Origin: Deltaproteobacteria bacterium
GTDB taxonomy: Bacteria; Desulfobacterota; Binatia; Binatales; Binataceae
Assembly: GCA_003135135.1 (NCBI GenBank)
Contig: PLDK01000045.1
Span: forward strand, 1 to 44,965
Direction: 5' to 3'
DNA: 44,965 nucleotides
Within the stretch, counting starts at the first letter, position 1; each line of letters starts with the position of its first letter. Of the stretch, positions 8,057-17,249 are shown piece by piece. The position numbers were made by a program, and so were the translations under genes. Below the pieces are notes generated by a model, which saw only the letters and a list, made by a program, of their open reading frames with translations, had not been told where the DNA came from and did no database searches.

Positions 8057-8290
8057 ATGAACCGTATTCTCGCTCGGCTGTTCCCCAGATATTTCCGCCG
8101 GACCATCAGGCTCGATATGAGCGTTCGCGACTGGCGCGACTTCGAGCGAATGGTGCTCAAATCGAAGGGGAAAATAAAGGTCGGCGACACCCTGAATCTG
8201 GTCGATGAAAATACCGCTGCCGGCTTTGTCGATGTTCAGGTCGATACGAACCCATACGCCTTTCGATTCCGTGGCCGTAAGCCTTCTTGA
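8057..8290 (+). CDS. Small hypothetical protein (78 aa)
   Basis: Start chosen at ATG 8057, where the sequence MNRILARLFPRYFRRTIRLDMSV begins; the open frame runs further upstream but without coding character. Basic N-terminus followed by a predicted beta-rich part (GKIKVGDTLNLVDENTAAGFVDVQVDTNPYAFRF). No transmembrane segment and no known motif. It converges on the giant membrane protein gene, ending 12 bases from that gene's stop. Function unknown. Confidence 0.5.
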   Translation: MNRILARLFPRYFRRTIRLDMSVRDWRDFERMVLKSKGKIKVGDTLNLVDENTAAGFVDVQVDTNPYAFRFRGRKPS

Positions 8291-8302
8291 TTACCCCGCG
8301 GC

Positions 8303-11300
8303 CTAGCGGCGAGATCTATTCGCGGAACGAGCCTTGGCGGCGTTCTCGGGTCTGGCCTTATCGTCAGGCTCAGCGCGCTTCCGGGCGGTGACCAGCGCGA
8401 ACATCACGATCGAGATCATCAAGACCGCCGTGGCAATGGACGCATAGAACGACCAGCGGCGGACGGGAGTCGGACGCAGCTCGACTTGTACATTATGTAT
8501 CCCGGCCGGAACGGTGAAGGTGATCTCTCCGCTGACTGACGCCGGCGAAGCCGCAACTTCCCGATCGTCAACCAGCACCGTCCATCCCGGATAGTCGAAG
8601 ACCGAATCCTGCATCAGCGCGGGCTCACTCGCATCGACCTCGAACGACTGGCTATTCGAGCTGACGGCGAGCTGATGTACGACGGGCGCGGAGCGGACTC
8701 CTTTGAGCAGGACACTGTCGAAGTTCGGACGGTACTGCACTGTCCGCGGCTCGTACTCTTCACGAGTCGTCGTGTTTATCCCCAGGCGAGCGATCATGTC
8801 CGCACTGAAGTAGGCTTCATCATAAGTCTGAATTCCCTTGGGTTCGGTGTGCGCGATATTGAGCAGTACCAGCACTACAATCGCGACCGATGCCAGCCGG
8901 GCGCCCATGCGCTCGAAGGCAAAGAGCGCCAGCAGCGGCATGAACAGCGCCGGAACGCACAGCGTGCGCCACGGATAAGCGAGGTATTGAAGCGTGGCGA
9001 CGTGCGCCCAGATCGTCCATGACAAATCCGTGGCCAACAGCGCGGCTATAATCGACGCGCCGGCAAAGACAATCGCGTCAAGGCGGCGGGTACGGTTCGC
9101 CGCGCGCATCGCGATGAAGAGTCCCGCGATCGCCAAGGCTATGTGAACCGGCCCGAGCGAGTACGAGATGCCGTTGCCCGGACCGCGCATCGCGTAGCCG
9201 TACCCCCATGGCGACCAAAGCAACTGGAACGGCGAGATTATGTAATTGGTCCAATTGAGAAAGCCGGTCCGCAGCAGGTCGGTCTTGACGAAGCCGCGTT
9301 CAAGCAGCGCCGGAAGCCAGAAAAACGCACTGAGTCCCAGCCCGCCGACCAGCACGCAAGCGCCGGCCGCGGCGGTCTTCAGCCGATGATCCGAGACGGC
9401 CGATCGAACCGCGATGATCGCCGCGAAGGCCGGAAACATCAGCAGCGCGATCGCATTATGCGCCAGCGGCAGCATCGCCACTGCAAGCGCGCCGAGCGCC
9501 ACACTGATTGCGCTCGGGCGCTGAACAGCCGCGATCAGCCCGAGCAGCGCCACGGGCGCCACTGCAAGCGCGGCCGACTCGGCAAATCGCGCACACACGT
9601 AGATATCCAGAGCCTGGTAGGGAGCGAACAGCCATGCGGCCGCGGCGCCGATCGAGGCGACCCGAGAAAACGCGAGCTTTCGCCCGATCAGAAAGACTGC
9701 GGTCGCGCCGAGAGCGAACAGCATCGCCAGCCCAAATTGCAGCGAATCCGCCAGCCGCATGCCGCCTTTGAAGAAGGGCAATGCCGCCGCGTAGATCAGC
9801 GGCGGTGCGAATTCGAACAGCGGCTGTCCATGCCCACTGCTGAGATCCGGCGCCCATACCGGAGGGAATTGATGGTCGCCCAATATTTTGGCGAATTCAG
9901 TCAGCCGGGGCGGGTATTCCAGCGTGTCATGGCCGTCGAGCAGGGAGCCGCGGAACAGCGTGCGCGTGAAGAGCAGGATCAGGACCGCAAGCGCCAGCGC
10001 CGTCCGCATCCGCACCGTCGCCCAGGGAGTCGCAAGCTCCGCCAGCCGCGCGGCAATCCTGCGTTCCATCGCGGCGTAGCCCGGCCTGCGCATCGCTTGA
10101 GCGATCAATCCCACCGCAATGATTCCGGCGAGCAGCAATATCGGCTTGAGCGGCCCCGGACGGTATCGCACTTCGATCCGATGCTCCCCCGGCCCGACCG
10201 GAATCGCGCAGTAATCGGGATACACGCGAAAGATCGGCGCCGGCTTTCCGTCGACGGTGGCCTGCTGGCCCGGGAAATATGTGATCTTGAGCAACGCGTA
10301 GCACGGGCGTAGCACCGCCAGCCGCGCGCTATAGGTCTCGCCCTGTTTACTTTCAGAAATTACTTCCCCGCGCGGAGTCGAGAATCGCGGATCGAGCGCG
10401 GGCGGCGGCTGAAACATCTTCCATTGCGGCACTGCGCTGATATCGCCTCCCAGCGCGACCACCGCGCCTGCTCGCACCGCGGGATCCTGCATCCATCCCC
10501 AGTCGCGGTTGAGCACAGTCGACAGCGGGCCATCGTAACGGGCGCCAATGTCCACCAGGCCGAAGTAGCCTTCGCTGGAGGCCTCGTAAACCGCCAGGCC
10601 ACCGTGAACTGCGCGAAGCTTGAAGTAGGAGGGCATCGGCTGAGTCACGGGCGCCAGCGCCGCGCGCATCGCAAACAGCTTGGCCTGGTAGGGATCGCGC
10701 TCGTCGAGTTCGGCCGTCACGTCCGAGTTCCACGACAAGCTATGATAGAGAAAGCTGAGCTCATCCAACCCCGCCAGCGAGAGAAACGAGTACGGCTGCG
10801 ACTTGGCGATCTTGAACTTGGCGCCCCACATTCCCGACGGACCGGCCCAGACGCGGCCCGGACGCTCGCGCAGGATCGTGCGGATGTCGCCGAGCGCGGC
10901 GTCGAGGTCGCCACCCTCGCGCGCAATCCCCGCGAGACTTTCGTCCCCCCACTGGTCGTTCTGCTTCAGGTAACTCGCACGCTCGGCGAAAATCACGATC
11001 GCAATGGCGCCCAGCGAGATCACCGTCGCAACCTTGCCCGAGTATCCGAACCGCCATGCGGCCGCGACTATCTTGGCCATCCCCCAGGCGGTCAACAGCA
11101 CGGCAAACAGTTCGAAAACCGATTCGAAACGGCTGACGTGAAACGTCCCGGGCAGCCCCAGCGCGAGCATGAAATATCCCCAGGTCGTGCGGCCGAAAAA
11201 AATCAGGAGCCACACCGCGGTGAGAACCAGCAGGCGGCGCGGCATCGGCCTTTTCCAGCGATACAGCGCAAGCAACGACGCCGCCAGCAGCGCCAACGTC

Positions 11301-12277
11301 ATTACCGGCAACCGGCCCCAGTCGAGAAAGCGCCCCGAGAACAGTTCGTTAAGCGCGTTGCCCGCACCCCACGAATCGAACTTCCAAACGTCATCCCATC
11401 GGCACCGGTTGATCTCGCCGCTGGCCAGCAGCATGGGAACGACGAACCACGCGAGCAGGATGACGGCGGGAATCAGGATCGATGCGGCGCGGACGACTCG
11501 GCGCGAGCGATCGCCCCTGGGTCCGACCAGCGCCATGATTGCTATCGAAAGAATCGCCGCGTAGCCGAACACGACGTGCGAGAGTGCGGTGGCCGCAACC
11601 AGGCAGGCTGCCGGAATCCGCCGCCTGCCCGTGTTTAGAGAGTGGGCGGCGAGTCCTAGCGCCGGCATCAGCAGATCGAACGACATCAGTTGCGTGTAGA
11701 GGCCCGAGCCGCGCCGAACATACGCGCCGTAAGACAGCCCGTAGCGGCTGAAGTCGCCCACCTCGCTCACTGCGACGATCAGAATCGACGCGAATCCCGC
11801 GGCGATCGGCTCCAGGCCCAGTAGCCGCGCGCCGATGTAGGTGCAGGCCGGCACCGCTGCCAGCAACAGATAGTAAAGCACTGCGAATGACGCCGGCGCC
11901 GAAGCGAAATGACTCGTGATCGCCAGCCACAGCCCAGCCACCATGTGCGGGATCGGCTGATAGAAGTGCCACAGCGGAAACCCCAGTGCCCATTGCGACA
12001 CCCATGGATCGAGTAATGAATCACCCGTGATGAGGCTACGGGCGAGGCGCTGCGACGCTGCGATATGGAAGCTCAGGTCGTTGACCGGAACCCGCTCGAT
12101 GCGAATCTCCGGCGCGAGCAAGATTGCATTTACGATCAGCGCAAGCCCCAGCAGCATCAGCCCGCCGGCTTCCGCGCTGAGCCTCGGCGAAACAGACATC
12201 CCCCACCGCGCTGAGGCCGGACGCGGCGCCGGCGATGGCGCTTCGCTGCGAGGTTTTGCTTTCGTTGCCGCCGGCAT
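8303..12277 (-). CDS. Giant polytopic membrane protein, two fused YfhO/GT-C-like modules
   Basis: 1324 residues. After a Pro/Ala-rich cytosolic N-terminus (about 1-35) come many transmembrane helices in two blocks. Each block opens with an extracytoplasmic acidic loop (NDLSFHIAASQRL near 67; LDGHDTLEYPPRL near 781), as in GT-C fold glycosyltransferases and the YfhO / 6-pyruvoyl-tetrahydropterin-synthase-related membrane families. Each block also closes with a beta domain of the YfhO C-terminal kind (ATVDGKPAPIFRVYPDY near 672; WTVLVDDREV near the end) and a last helix. The order module-beta-module-beta points to an internal duplication or fusion. It probably transfers or flips a lipid-linked sugar or similar group at the inner membrane; the substrate is unknown. 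It is read 33 bases after the oxidoreductase gene. Confidence 0.75.
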   Translation of the reverse strand: MPAATKAKPRSEAPSPAPRPASARWGMSVSPRLSAEAGGLMLLGLALIVNAILLAPEIRIERVPVNDLSFHIAASQRLARSLITGDSLLDPWVSQWALGFPLWHFYQPIPHMVAGLWLAITSHFASAPASFAVLYYLLLAAVPACTYIGARLLGLEPIAAGFASILIVAVSEVGDFSRYGLSYGAYVRRGSGLYTQLMSFDLLMPALGLAAHSLNTGRRRIPAACLVAATALSHVVFGYAAILSIAIMALVGPRGDRSRRVVRAASILIPAVILLAWFVVPMLLASGEINRCRWDDVWKFDSWGAGNALNELFSGRFLDWGRLPVMTLALLAASLLALYRWKRPMPRRLLVLTAVWLLIFFGRTTWGYFMLALGLPGTFHVSRFESVFELFAVLLTAWGMAKIVAAAWRFGYSGKVATVISLGAIAIVIFAERASYLKQNDQWGDESLAGIAREGGDLDAALGDIRTILRERPGRVWAGPSGMWGAKFKIAKSQPYSFLSLAGLDELSFLYHSLSWNSDVTAELDERDPYQAKLFAMRAALAPVTQPMPSYFKLRAVHGGLAVYEASSEGYFGLVDIGARYDGPLSTVLNRDWGWMQDPAVRAGAVVALGGDISAVPQWKMFQPPPALDPRFSTPRGEVISESKQGETYSARLAVLRPCYALLKITYFPGQQATVDGKPAPIFRVYPDYCAIPVGPGEHRIEVRYRPGPLKPILLLAGIIAVGLIAQAMRRPGYAAMERRIAARLAELATPWATVRMRTALALAVLILLFTRTLFRGSLLDGHDTLEYPPRLTEFAKILGDHQFPPVWAPDLSSGHGQPLFEFAPPLIYAAALPFFKGGMRLADSLQFGLAMLFALGATAVFLIGRKLAFSRVASIGAAAAWLFAPYQALDIYVCARFAESAALAVAPVALLGLIAAVQRPSAISVALGALAVAMLPLAHNAIALLMFPAFAAIIAVRSAVSDHRLKTAAAGACVLVGGLGLSAFFWLPALLERGFVKTDLLRTGFLNWTNYIISPFQLLWSPWGYGYAMRGPGNGISYSLGPVHIALAIAGLFIAMRAANRTRRLDAIVFAGASIIAALLATDLSWTIWAHVATLQYLAYPWRTLCVPALFMPLLALFAFERMGARLASVAIVVLVLLNIAHTEPKGIQTYDEAYFSADMIARLGINTTTREEYEPRTVQYRPNFDSVLLKGVRSAPVVHQLAVSSNSQSFEVDASEPALMQDSVFDYPGWTVLVDDREVAASPASVSGEITFTVPAGIHNVQVELRPTPVRRWSFYASIATAVLMISIVMFALVTARKRAEPDDKARPENAAKARSANRSRR

Positions 12278-12310
12278 TCTTCGCTAGCTGGGTCCGCGAA
12301 GATTCTAACC

Positions 12311-13273
12311 CTATGGGATCAGAAGAACCCTGCCGACTGCCTGTCGGCTCTCGATGTAAGCGTGGGCGGCGCCCGCCTCCGATAGCGGGAAGGTTCGATC
12401 GATCACGACCGTGTATTCGCCGCGGGCGATCTCCTCGATCAGGCGCTGGATCATATTATGCGCGCGCTCGGTGCCTATTTCCGCGCCCAGGAAAACTCCG
12501 GTCAAAGAGCGGTTGCCTGCCATCAGCGGGGAGACGTCCACCGTCATCGGTTCGCGTCCCGCCGCGCCGACCATCGAGACGCGGCCGCGATAGGCCAGCG
12601 ATAGCAGGCTGCCCTGCAGAGTCGCGCCGCCGACAGGGTCAACCACGAGATCGACGCCCCTGTTGTTGGTAATTTTCATGACCGACTTTACGACGTCATC
12701 GGTCCGGTAGTTGATCCCATGATCGAGACCGAGCGGCTTCAGCCGTTCCAGCCGCGCGTCGCTCGACGCGGTCGCAAGCACTGTCGCGCCTGCCCGCTTG
12801 GCAAGCTGAATTGCGGCAACGCCGACACCGCTCGCGCCCGCCTGCACCAGCACCGTCTCTCCCTCCTTGAGCCTGCCGTACTCGAACAGACAATCGTCGG
12901 CGGTGCCGAACGGCACGGGGATAGCTGCCGCAAGCTTGATGTCGAGTCCTTTTGGGACCGGCCACGCGTTGCGGGCCGGCACCGCTCGCAGCGCGGCGTG
13001 AGAGCCGAAGTTGTAAACAGTAGTTACTTTCTGGCCGACCCGAAGGTTGGTTACCTCCGAACCAACCTCGACAATCTCGCCGGCGGCCTGGTAGCCAACC
13101 ACGTGCGGCTTGGTGAGCAATGCTCCATGCCAACGATTGAGCGTGTCACCGCCCTCGATGCTCACGGCCTCGACGCGGATCACAACGCCTTTCGGATGGC
13201 ATACGGGATCGGGAACGTCCTCGTACTTGAGAACTTCCGGACCACCGTTTTGATAATAGACAGCAGCTTTCAT
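12311..13273 (-). CDS. Zinc-free medium-chain quinone/enone oxidoreductase (QOR-like)
   Basis: 320 residues, start ATG 13273 with GGAGGAG seven bases upstream. GroES-like N-terminal domain (MKAAVYYQNGGPEVLKYEDVPDP) and Rossmann domain with the NADPH-binding loop AGASGVGVAAIQLAK (residues 145-159). The zinc-ligand Cys cluster of alcohol dehydrogenases is absent, which puts it in the quinone oxidoreductase / enoyl reductase branch. It probably reduces quinones or alpha,beta-unsaturated carbonyls with NADPH in the cytosol. It diverges from the ThuA-like gene at 13401, and the membrane-protein gene follows it on the same strand. Confidence 0.9.
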   Translation of the reverse strand: MKAAVYYQNGGPEVLKYEDVPDPVCHPKGVVIRVEAVSIEGGDTLNRWHGALLTKPHVVGYQAAGEIVEVGSEVTNLRVGQKVTTVYNFGSHAALRAVPARNAWPVPKGLDIKLAAAIPVPFGTADDCLFEYGRLKEGETVLVQAGASGVGVAAIQLAKRAGATVLATASSDARLERLKPLGLDHGINYRTDDVVKSVMKITNNRGVDLVVDPVGGATLQGSLLSLAYRGRVSMVGAAGREPMTVDVSPLMAGNRSLTGVFLGAEIGTERAHNMIQRLIEEIARGEYTVVIDRTFPLSEAGAAHAYIESRQAVGRVLLIP

Positions 13274-13400
13274 CGCGCATCTCCTCCAATCACTTTGCCA
13301 TCAGCGGCGTCAAGCTGATGTTCTAGTACGAATTCGCGCGATTGTCGCGCATCGATAGAGGTGCCGCGACCGGCATTTCTCCGCTAGACTTGAACGCACT

Positions 13401-14228
13401 ATGACACCCCCGATTCGAGTCCATCTTATCACCGGAGGATTTCCTCCTGGTTCCTTCGCCGGCCATGACATGGATTTCGTGCGGCTGCGCCTGCTCGGCC
13501 TTCTGCAACAGAACTCGCAGGTGCTTACAACCAGCGGCAATGACTTCGCCGATGTCGCCAAGTGGCTGCCCGGCAGCCGGTTACTGATCACCTACGTCGC
13601 CGGGCCGTATCCCAATGACGAACAGAATCAGTTCATTCGCAACTGGCTCGAAGCGGGCGGACGATGGCTCGCGCTTCACGGCACCAGCGGTGGAAAGGCT
13701 GCGCCAGTGAGCGGGAAGCGTTACGTCCGAAAAATGGTGAAGGGCGGCTATCACGACACGCTTGGCTGCTTCTTTCTCAATCATCCCCCAGTGCGCAAGT
13801 TTCGCGTTGACGTAGCCGATCGCGAGCATGCGCTCACGCAGGACCTGCCGGCGTCCTTCGAGGTCATGGACGAACTCTATCTCATCGAGCTTCAGGACCC
13901 GGCCAACAGCCACGTGCTGCTCACGACCGTGCTCGAAAGAGACCCATCGCCGCCCGGATTCGGTTTCGTTTACGACGCCGATACCTCGCTGCTGCCCGAC
14001 GGCAAAACCCGCGTGCTCGGATACACGCGCAAGACCGGGATGGGCGCAGTGACCTACATCGCGCTCGGCCACTGTCACTCGCCGATAAGCAACGTGCAGC
14101 CGTTTGTCGATTCGAGCGTCGAGCCTTCAGGAGCTACGCCGATGGTTTTTCGCGGCTCGTGGGAAACGCCGGAATACCAGACGCTGATTCGTAACGCTCT
14201 GCACTGGGGCATTGGCGCCACTTCCTAG
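13401..14228 (+). CDS. ThuA-like domain protein
   Basis: 275 residues. IRVHLITGGFPPGSFAGHDM at the N-terminus, LLITYVAGPYPNDEQ, NWLEAGGRWLALHGTSGG, the NHPPVRKFRV segment and the late TGMGAVTYIALGHCHSP match the ThuA-like fold, a class-I glutamine-amidotransferase-like Rossmann protein. ThuA homologues are linked to trehalose or other carbohydrate use, but their biochemical role is poorly defined. No sugar transport or dehydrogenase gene is adjacent, so a trehalose role is not supported by context. It converges on the P-II-like gene with 30 bases between the stops. Confidence 0.75.
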   Translation: MTPPIRVHLITGGFPPGSFAGHDMDFVRLRLLGLLQQNSQVLTTSGNDFADVAKWLPGSRLLITYVAGPYPNDEQNQFIRNWLEAGGRWLALHGTSGGKAAPVSGKRYVRKMVKGGYHDTLGCFFLNHPPVRKFRVDVADREHALTQDLPASFEVMDELYLIELQDPANSHVLLTTVLERDPSPPGFGFVYDADTSLLPDGKTRVLGYTRKTGMGAVTYIALGHCHSPISNVQPFVDSSVEPSGATPMVFRGSWETPEYQTLIRNALHWGIGATS

Positions 14229-14258
14229 CGCGCGCGCCCGATCGACCGCACCAGCCTG

Positions 14259-14594
14259 CTAAGGCAAACTGCCAAACTTTAGGGGTGAGTTGCGCCGTGT
14301 AGATGTTTCCGGCAGCGCATCCTGATCAAATTTGAAGATTCCGATGCTTTCGGGATGGACGGATTCGAGAACGGCGTGAATGGTGGGCTTAGTCTCTTCA
14401 TCGAGGACCGCGAAATCTATTTTGAACCTCGATGGGGTGTCGGGAGCGCACTCGATGGCGGTGGCGAGTCGTTGGTGATACGGGAGCTTGGGATGCTCCT
14501 CAGATAAGTCGAATCCGAAGATTCCGAGCCGTCTGGCGCATCGGTGGAAGTCGTCCAGGGCCGAGCGCATGACTACTGCTTCTATTCTCTTCAT
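14259..14594 (-). CDS. Degenerate P-II (GlnB)-like protein
   Basis: 111 residues. The start KRIEAVVMRSALDDFHRCARRLGIFGFDLSE follows the first beta-alpha-beta of P-II signal proteins, and FKIDFAVLDEETKPTIHAVLESVHPESIGIFKFD follows the second half. The T-loop is replaced by unrelated sequence with no counterpart of the uridylylated Tyr51, and the TGKIGDGK-type B-loop that holds ATP in GlnB is missing. It is therefore likely a P-II-fold relative that does not do standard nitrogen signalling. No amtB, glnA or glnD is in the window. No strong ribosome-binding site; start moderately sure. It could be a decaying gene, since a repeat cluster lies just upstream. Confidence 0.5.
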   Translation of the reverse strand: MKRIEAVVMRSALDDFHRCARRLGIFGFDLSEEHPKLPYHQRLATAIECAPDTPSRFKIDFAVLDEETKPTIHAVLESVHPESIGIFKFDQDALPETSTRRNSPLKFGSLP

Positions 14595-14744
14595 ACGGGC
14601 TTGTTTGGTTTGGTAGCCTCCACCCGGTTAGAGAGCAGGAACTATGCCCGTGGAAAGCTGTGGGCGGATCAAGGTGTTTTGCCAGTCGGACTTTCCAAAC
14701 GTTGAGGCTTGAAACGTCGCTCACTTCATTTTGCATTCCGCCGC

Positions 14745-14930
14745 TCCCCCCTAACCCGCTCTAACCGGGACGAAGTTCCGCATCTCCTTTTTTCACTTTT
14801 CACCGGGTGCAGGGGTCACCCCTGACCCCGTTGGCACGGGAGGCCAGTATTAAGAGACCGCGCGACAACGGAGCGCGGCCTTAACGGTGGGTGCAGGGCT
14901 CAGCCCTGCGGTGCAGGGGTCACCCCCTGC
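14745..14930 (+). repeat. Dispersed palindromic intergenic repeat, copy 1
   Basis: This fills most of the 335-base gap between the P-II-like gene and the methyltransferase. It has a C-rich lead (about 14745-14790), then CAGGGGTCACCCCTG (14810-14824, 7-bp arms), an AGTATTAAG segment, CCGCGCGACAACGGAGCGCGG, TTAACGGTGGGTG, CAGGGCTCAGCCCTG (14894-14908) and a final palindrome to 14930. The same blocks recur at 17.3, 29.4 and 44.9 kb. The last base falls in the methyltransferase stop codon. Confidence 0.8.
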
Positions 14931-15751
14931 TATTTGATGCCGATCCTGAGGCGGTAGCTCCAGAACCACGGCACGATAGCGTCGCCGAGCGCGTTGCGCG
15001 CCGCCTCACGCAACGCCGTGATCCCGATCTCATCCTCGCCGATGCCGTGCTTGAGCAGCGTAGCGATCTCGCCCTGGCTGAGTGCGAGCCCAACCAGCCG
15101 CTGGGCGCCTCCGCTCTCGACGTGATGAAGCACGACCTCCTTGACGTAACGGAACCGCCCGCTCTGCCTGATCCTTTCCAGATGCCCGCCCTTGTTCCAC
15201 TTGAGCACGTCGGGCGCGAGGCGCCGCGAGCGCTCGATCGCCTCCGCCTTTGTCCGGCATGCGTCGTAGGCCTGCTCGGCTTCGGCATTGAGCGTCGGAG
15301 GCCAGTCGCAGTCGTAAGCGGCAAACACCCCGCCATCGCGCAAAATGCGCGCGACCTCGGCCAACGTGCCGATCGGCTCCATCCAGTGCAGCGATTGCGA
15401 GCAGGTCACGATGTCGGCGTAACGGTCGGGCAGGCCGGTCGCGGTCGAGAGCCCCTCGATGAACCTGACCGTGCCCGCACTGGAGTCTGCCCCGCGGCGT
15501 TCATCAGCCTGCGCGCGCATGTCGGCATTCGGCTCGACGCCGACGACCTCGGCTGCGCATCGCGTCCAGATGAAGCTCGAAAGGCCGCTGCCGCTGCCGA
15601 GATCGACGACCACGGGCCGATTCTTTGCGGCCAGCTGCATCAGGAGATCTACGATGACTTCAGGCGGTCGCGGCCGGTACTTGTCGTAGAGTTCGGCGAA
15701 GCCCGAGAAGCGATCGGTATTGGCGGCAACGTGGGCGCGATCGGTGCTCAT
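14930..15751 (-). CDS. Class I SAM-dependent methyltransferase
   Basis: 273 residues from ATG 15751; the longer frame to 16114 only shadows the peptidase gene. Methyltransferase-11-type fold: the glycine-rich SAM loop VVVDLGSGSGLSS (47-59), the acidic VVGVEPNADM, then CSQSLHWMEPIGTLAEVARIL typical of small-molecule methyltransferases. The C-terminal half contains several Trp/Tyr but no domain that names a substrate. It follows the M28-like gene on the same strand with a 59-base gap. Its stop codon abuts a dispersed repeat. Confidence 0.85.
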   Translation of the reverse strand: MSTDRAHVAANTDRFSGFAELYDKYRPRPPEVIVDLLMQLAAKNRPVVVDLGSGSGLSSFIWTRCAAEVVGVEPNADMRAQADERRGADSSAGTVRFIEGLSTATGLPDRYADIVTCSQSLHWMEPIGTLAEVARILRDGGVFAAYDCDWPPTLNAEAEQAYDACRTKAEAIERSRRLAPDVLKWNKGGHLERIRQSGRFRYVKEVVLHHVESGGAQRLVGLALSQGEIATLLKHGIGEDEIGITALREAARNALGDAIVPWFWSYRLRIGIK

Positions 15752-15810
15752 GACGTGAACGCCAGCATGCGCCAAGTCTAGTTGCGCCGCGTTATCGACG
15801 CGAGCAGGGG

Positions 15811-17196
15811 TCACGCCTGCCTGCCCGCGTTCATCCCATGCGTCGCCCCTATGATACGGATTGCGGCACGGGTCACGGGCACCAGGCTCGGGCGGTGAAT
15901 CTTGTCGAGCGTGTCCATGGCGTCGAACAGGTAAAAGGGCGCGGTGAGGAAATTGACCAGCGGCACGCCGGCAAGATGAAAGGGGCCGCCGTCGGTGGTT
16001 GGTGATGGGCCGAAGACCTCGGGCGGCAGGATCATCGAGCGCTCGAGATGCTCGGCGACGATCGCCTCGCGCACGATTGCCTCGACCGGCGCGAGCCTGC
16101 TCGTGAACCACCATCGCGGCTCGGGATGCCCGGAGGGTACCAGGCCGCCGTCACGCTCGACCATCTCGGTCGCGGCGTGCTCGAGATGGACTTCGAGCAC
16201 CACGCGAGCCAGTTCCGCCTTGTGCCGCTCGATGAACGCGTGCACACCGGCGCCGCCGGCCATGTGTCCCGCGTTGAGGAGGAAGACCAGGCGATGCGGG
16301 CGATCGGCGGGCGCGATGCGCGACCAGTAACTGACCTGCGCCAGGACCATCGCTACGCCTGACGCGTCCTCGACGGCAGACGCCCACGGGCCGTCATGAT
16401 GGGAGCCGACGATCACGCTGTCGTCGTCGGCGCCCGGAAGTTCGCCAACGACATTATAGCTGGTGATGTCGTGGCGGATTGCGCGGCTGACCAGCGTGAC
16501 CTGCACGCTGCCCGCGGCGCACAGCCGGCGCAGCCGTGCGCCGTCGCTGCCGCTGATCCAGACTCCGGGGATCGCGCGCGCCACGCCATCATAGGGCACG
16601 TAGTACCGGTGCGAGTCGCCGGGGTAATCGCTCAACACCCCGACGAATCCGATCGCCCCTGCCGCCAGCGGTGCATCCATCACTGCCATGATGTGACGGC
16701 TGAAAGGCAGCACCTGGATCGCTCCGGCAAGCGTGCCGCCCGGATCGTAGCGGCGCCAGTTGGTATCGGCTTCTCCGGTCACTGCGCCGGCGAGTATGAG
16801 GGCAAAATCCGCCGGCGAATGAATGAGCGGCACATCGACCAGCGCGAGCGCGCCCTTGACGGCGGCTGGCGTTTCGTCACGCCACTGGACGAGCACTGCG
16901 TCGAGACCGTCACCATCGGTGGTCGCCGAATGCGGCAGGGAGAAACAGGGGATGCGCGACTCGCGGCCATCCGCACGCACGATCAACGCCGACTCCAGCG
17001 GCTCCCAGTAAGGCAGCCGCACGGGCTCGAGCCGGACGTTCTCCAGTCCGAGTTGGCGGAACCGCTCAAGGCAGAAATCCTCGGTCCATCGATCGGCCGC
17101 ATAGCCGGGTCGCCGCACGCCGCGGGCAAAGACCGTCTCGATCCAGCCAAAGATGGTGCGCTCGTCCGGGACGAACGCCTCTTGCAAAATACTCAT
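15811..17196 (-). CDS. M28-family Zn-peptidase-like protein with altered active site
   Basis: 461 residues from ATG 17196 (MSILQEAF); upstream codons fall in repeat DNA. The architecture is an M28 peptidase: an N-terminal part, an inserted PA-like domain (about 100-230), then the metal core. VIVGSHHDGPWASAVEDASGV (His266/His267/Asp268 and the bridging Asp soon after) is canonical. Where M28 enzymes have the Glu-Glu pair (catalytic base and ligand) this protein reads LNAGHMAGGAG, and a later HLEH replaces the usual Asp segment. The final His may be in DTLDKIH. It may use a different metal set or be inactive. No signal peptide is visible. Confidence 0.7.
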   Translation of the reverse strand: MSILQEAFVPDERTIFGWIETVFARGVRRPGYAADRWTEDFCLERFRQLGLENVRLEPVRLPYWEPLESALIVRADGRESRIPCFSLPHSATTDGDGLDAVLVQWRDETPAAVKGALALVDVPLIHSPADFALILAGAVTGEADTNWRRYDPGGTLAGAIQVLPFSRHIMAVMDAPLAAGAIGFVGVLSDYPGDSHRYYVPYDGVARAIPGVWISGSDGARLRRLCAAGSVQVTLVSRAIRHDITSYNVVGELPGADDDSVIVGSHHDGPWASAVEDASGVAMVLAQVSYWSRIAPADRPHRLVFLLNAGHMAGGAGVHAFIERHKAELARVVLEVHLEHAATEMVERDGGLVPSGHPEPRWWFTSRLAPVEAIVREAIVAEHLERSMILPPEVFGPSPTTDGGPFHLAGVPLVNFLTAPFYLFDAMDTLDKIHRPSLVPVTRAAIRIIGATHGMNAGRQA

Positions 17197-17249
17197 GTCA
17201 CTGCCTCGCGGAGATGCGCGCAGAATAGCAAAAGGGGGAACGTGATTGT

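Noticed and set aside
14500-14736. 78-residue minus-strand frame upstream of the P-II-like gene
   Set aside because: It overlaps the P-II-like start in another frame and has no motif or RBS. It is most likely non-coding DNA beside repeat copy 1.
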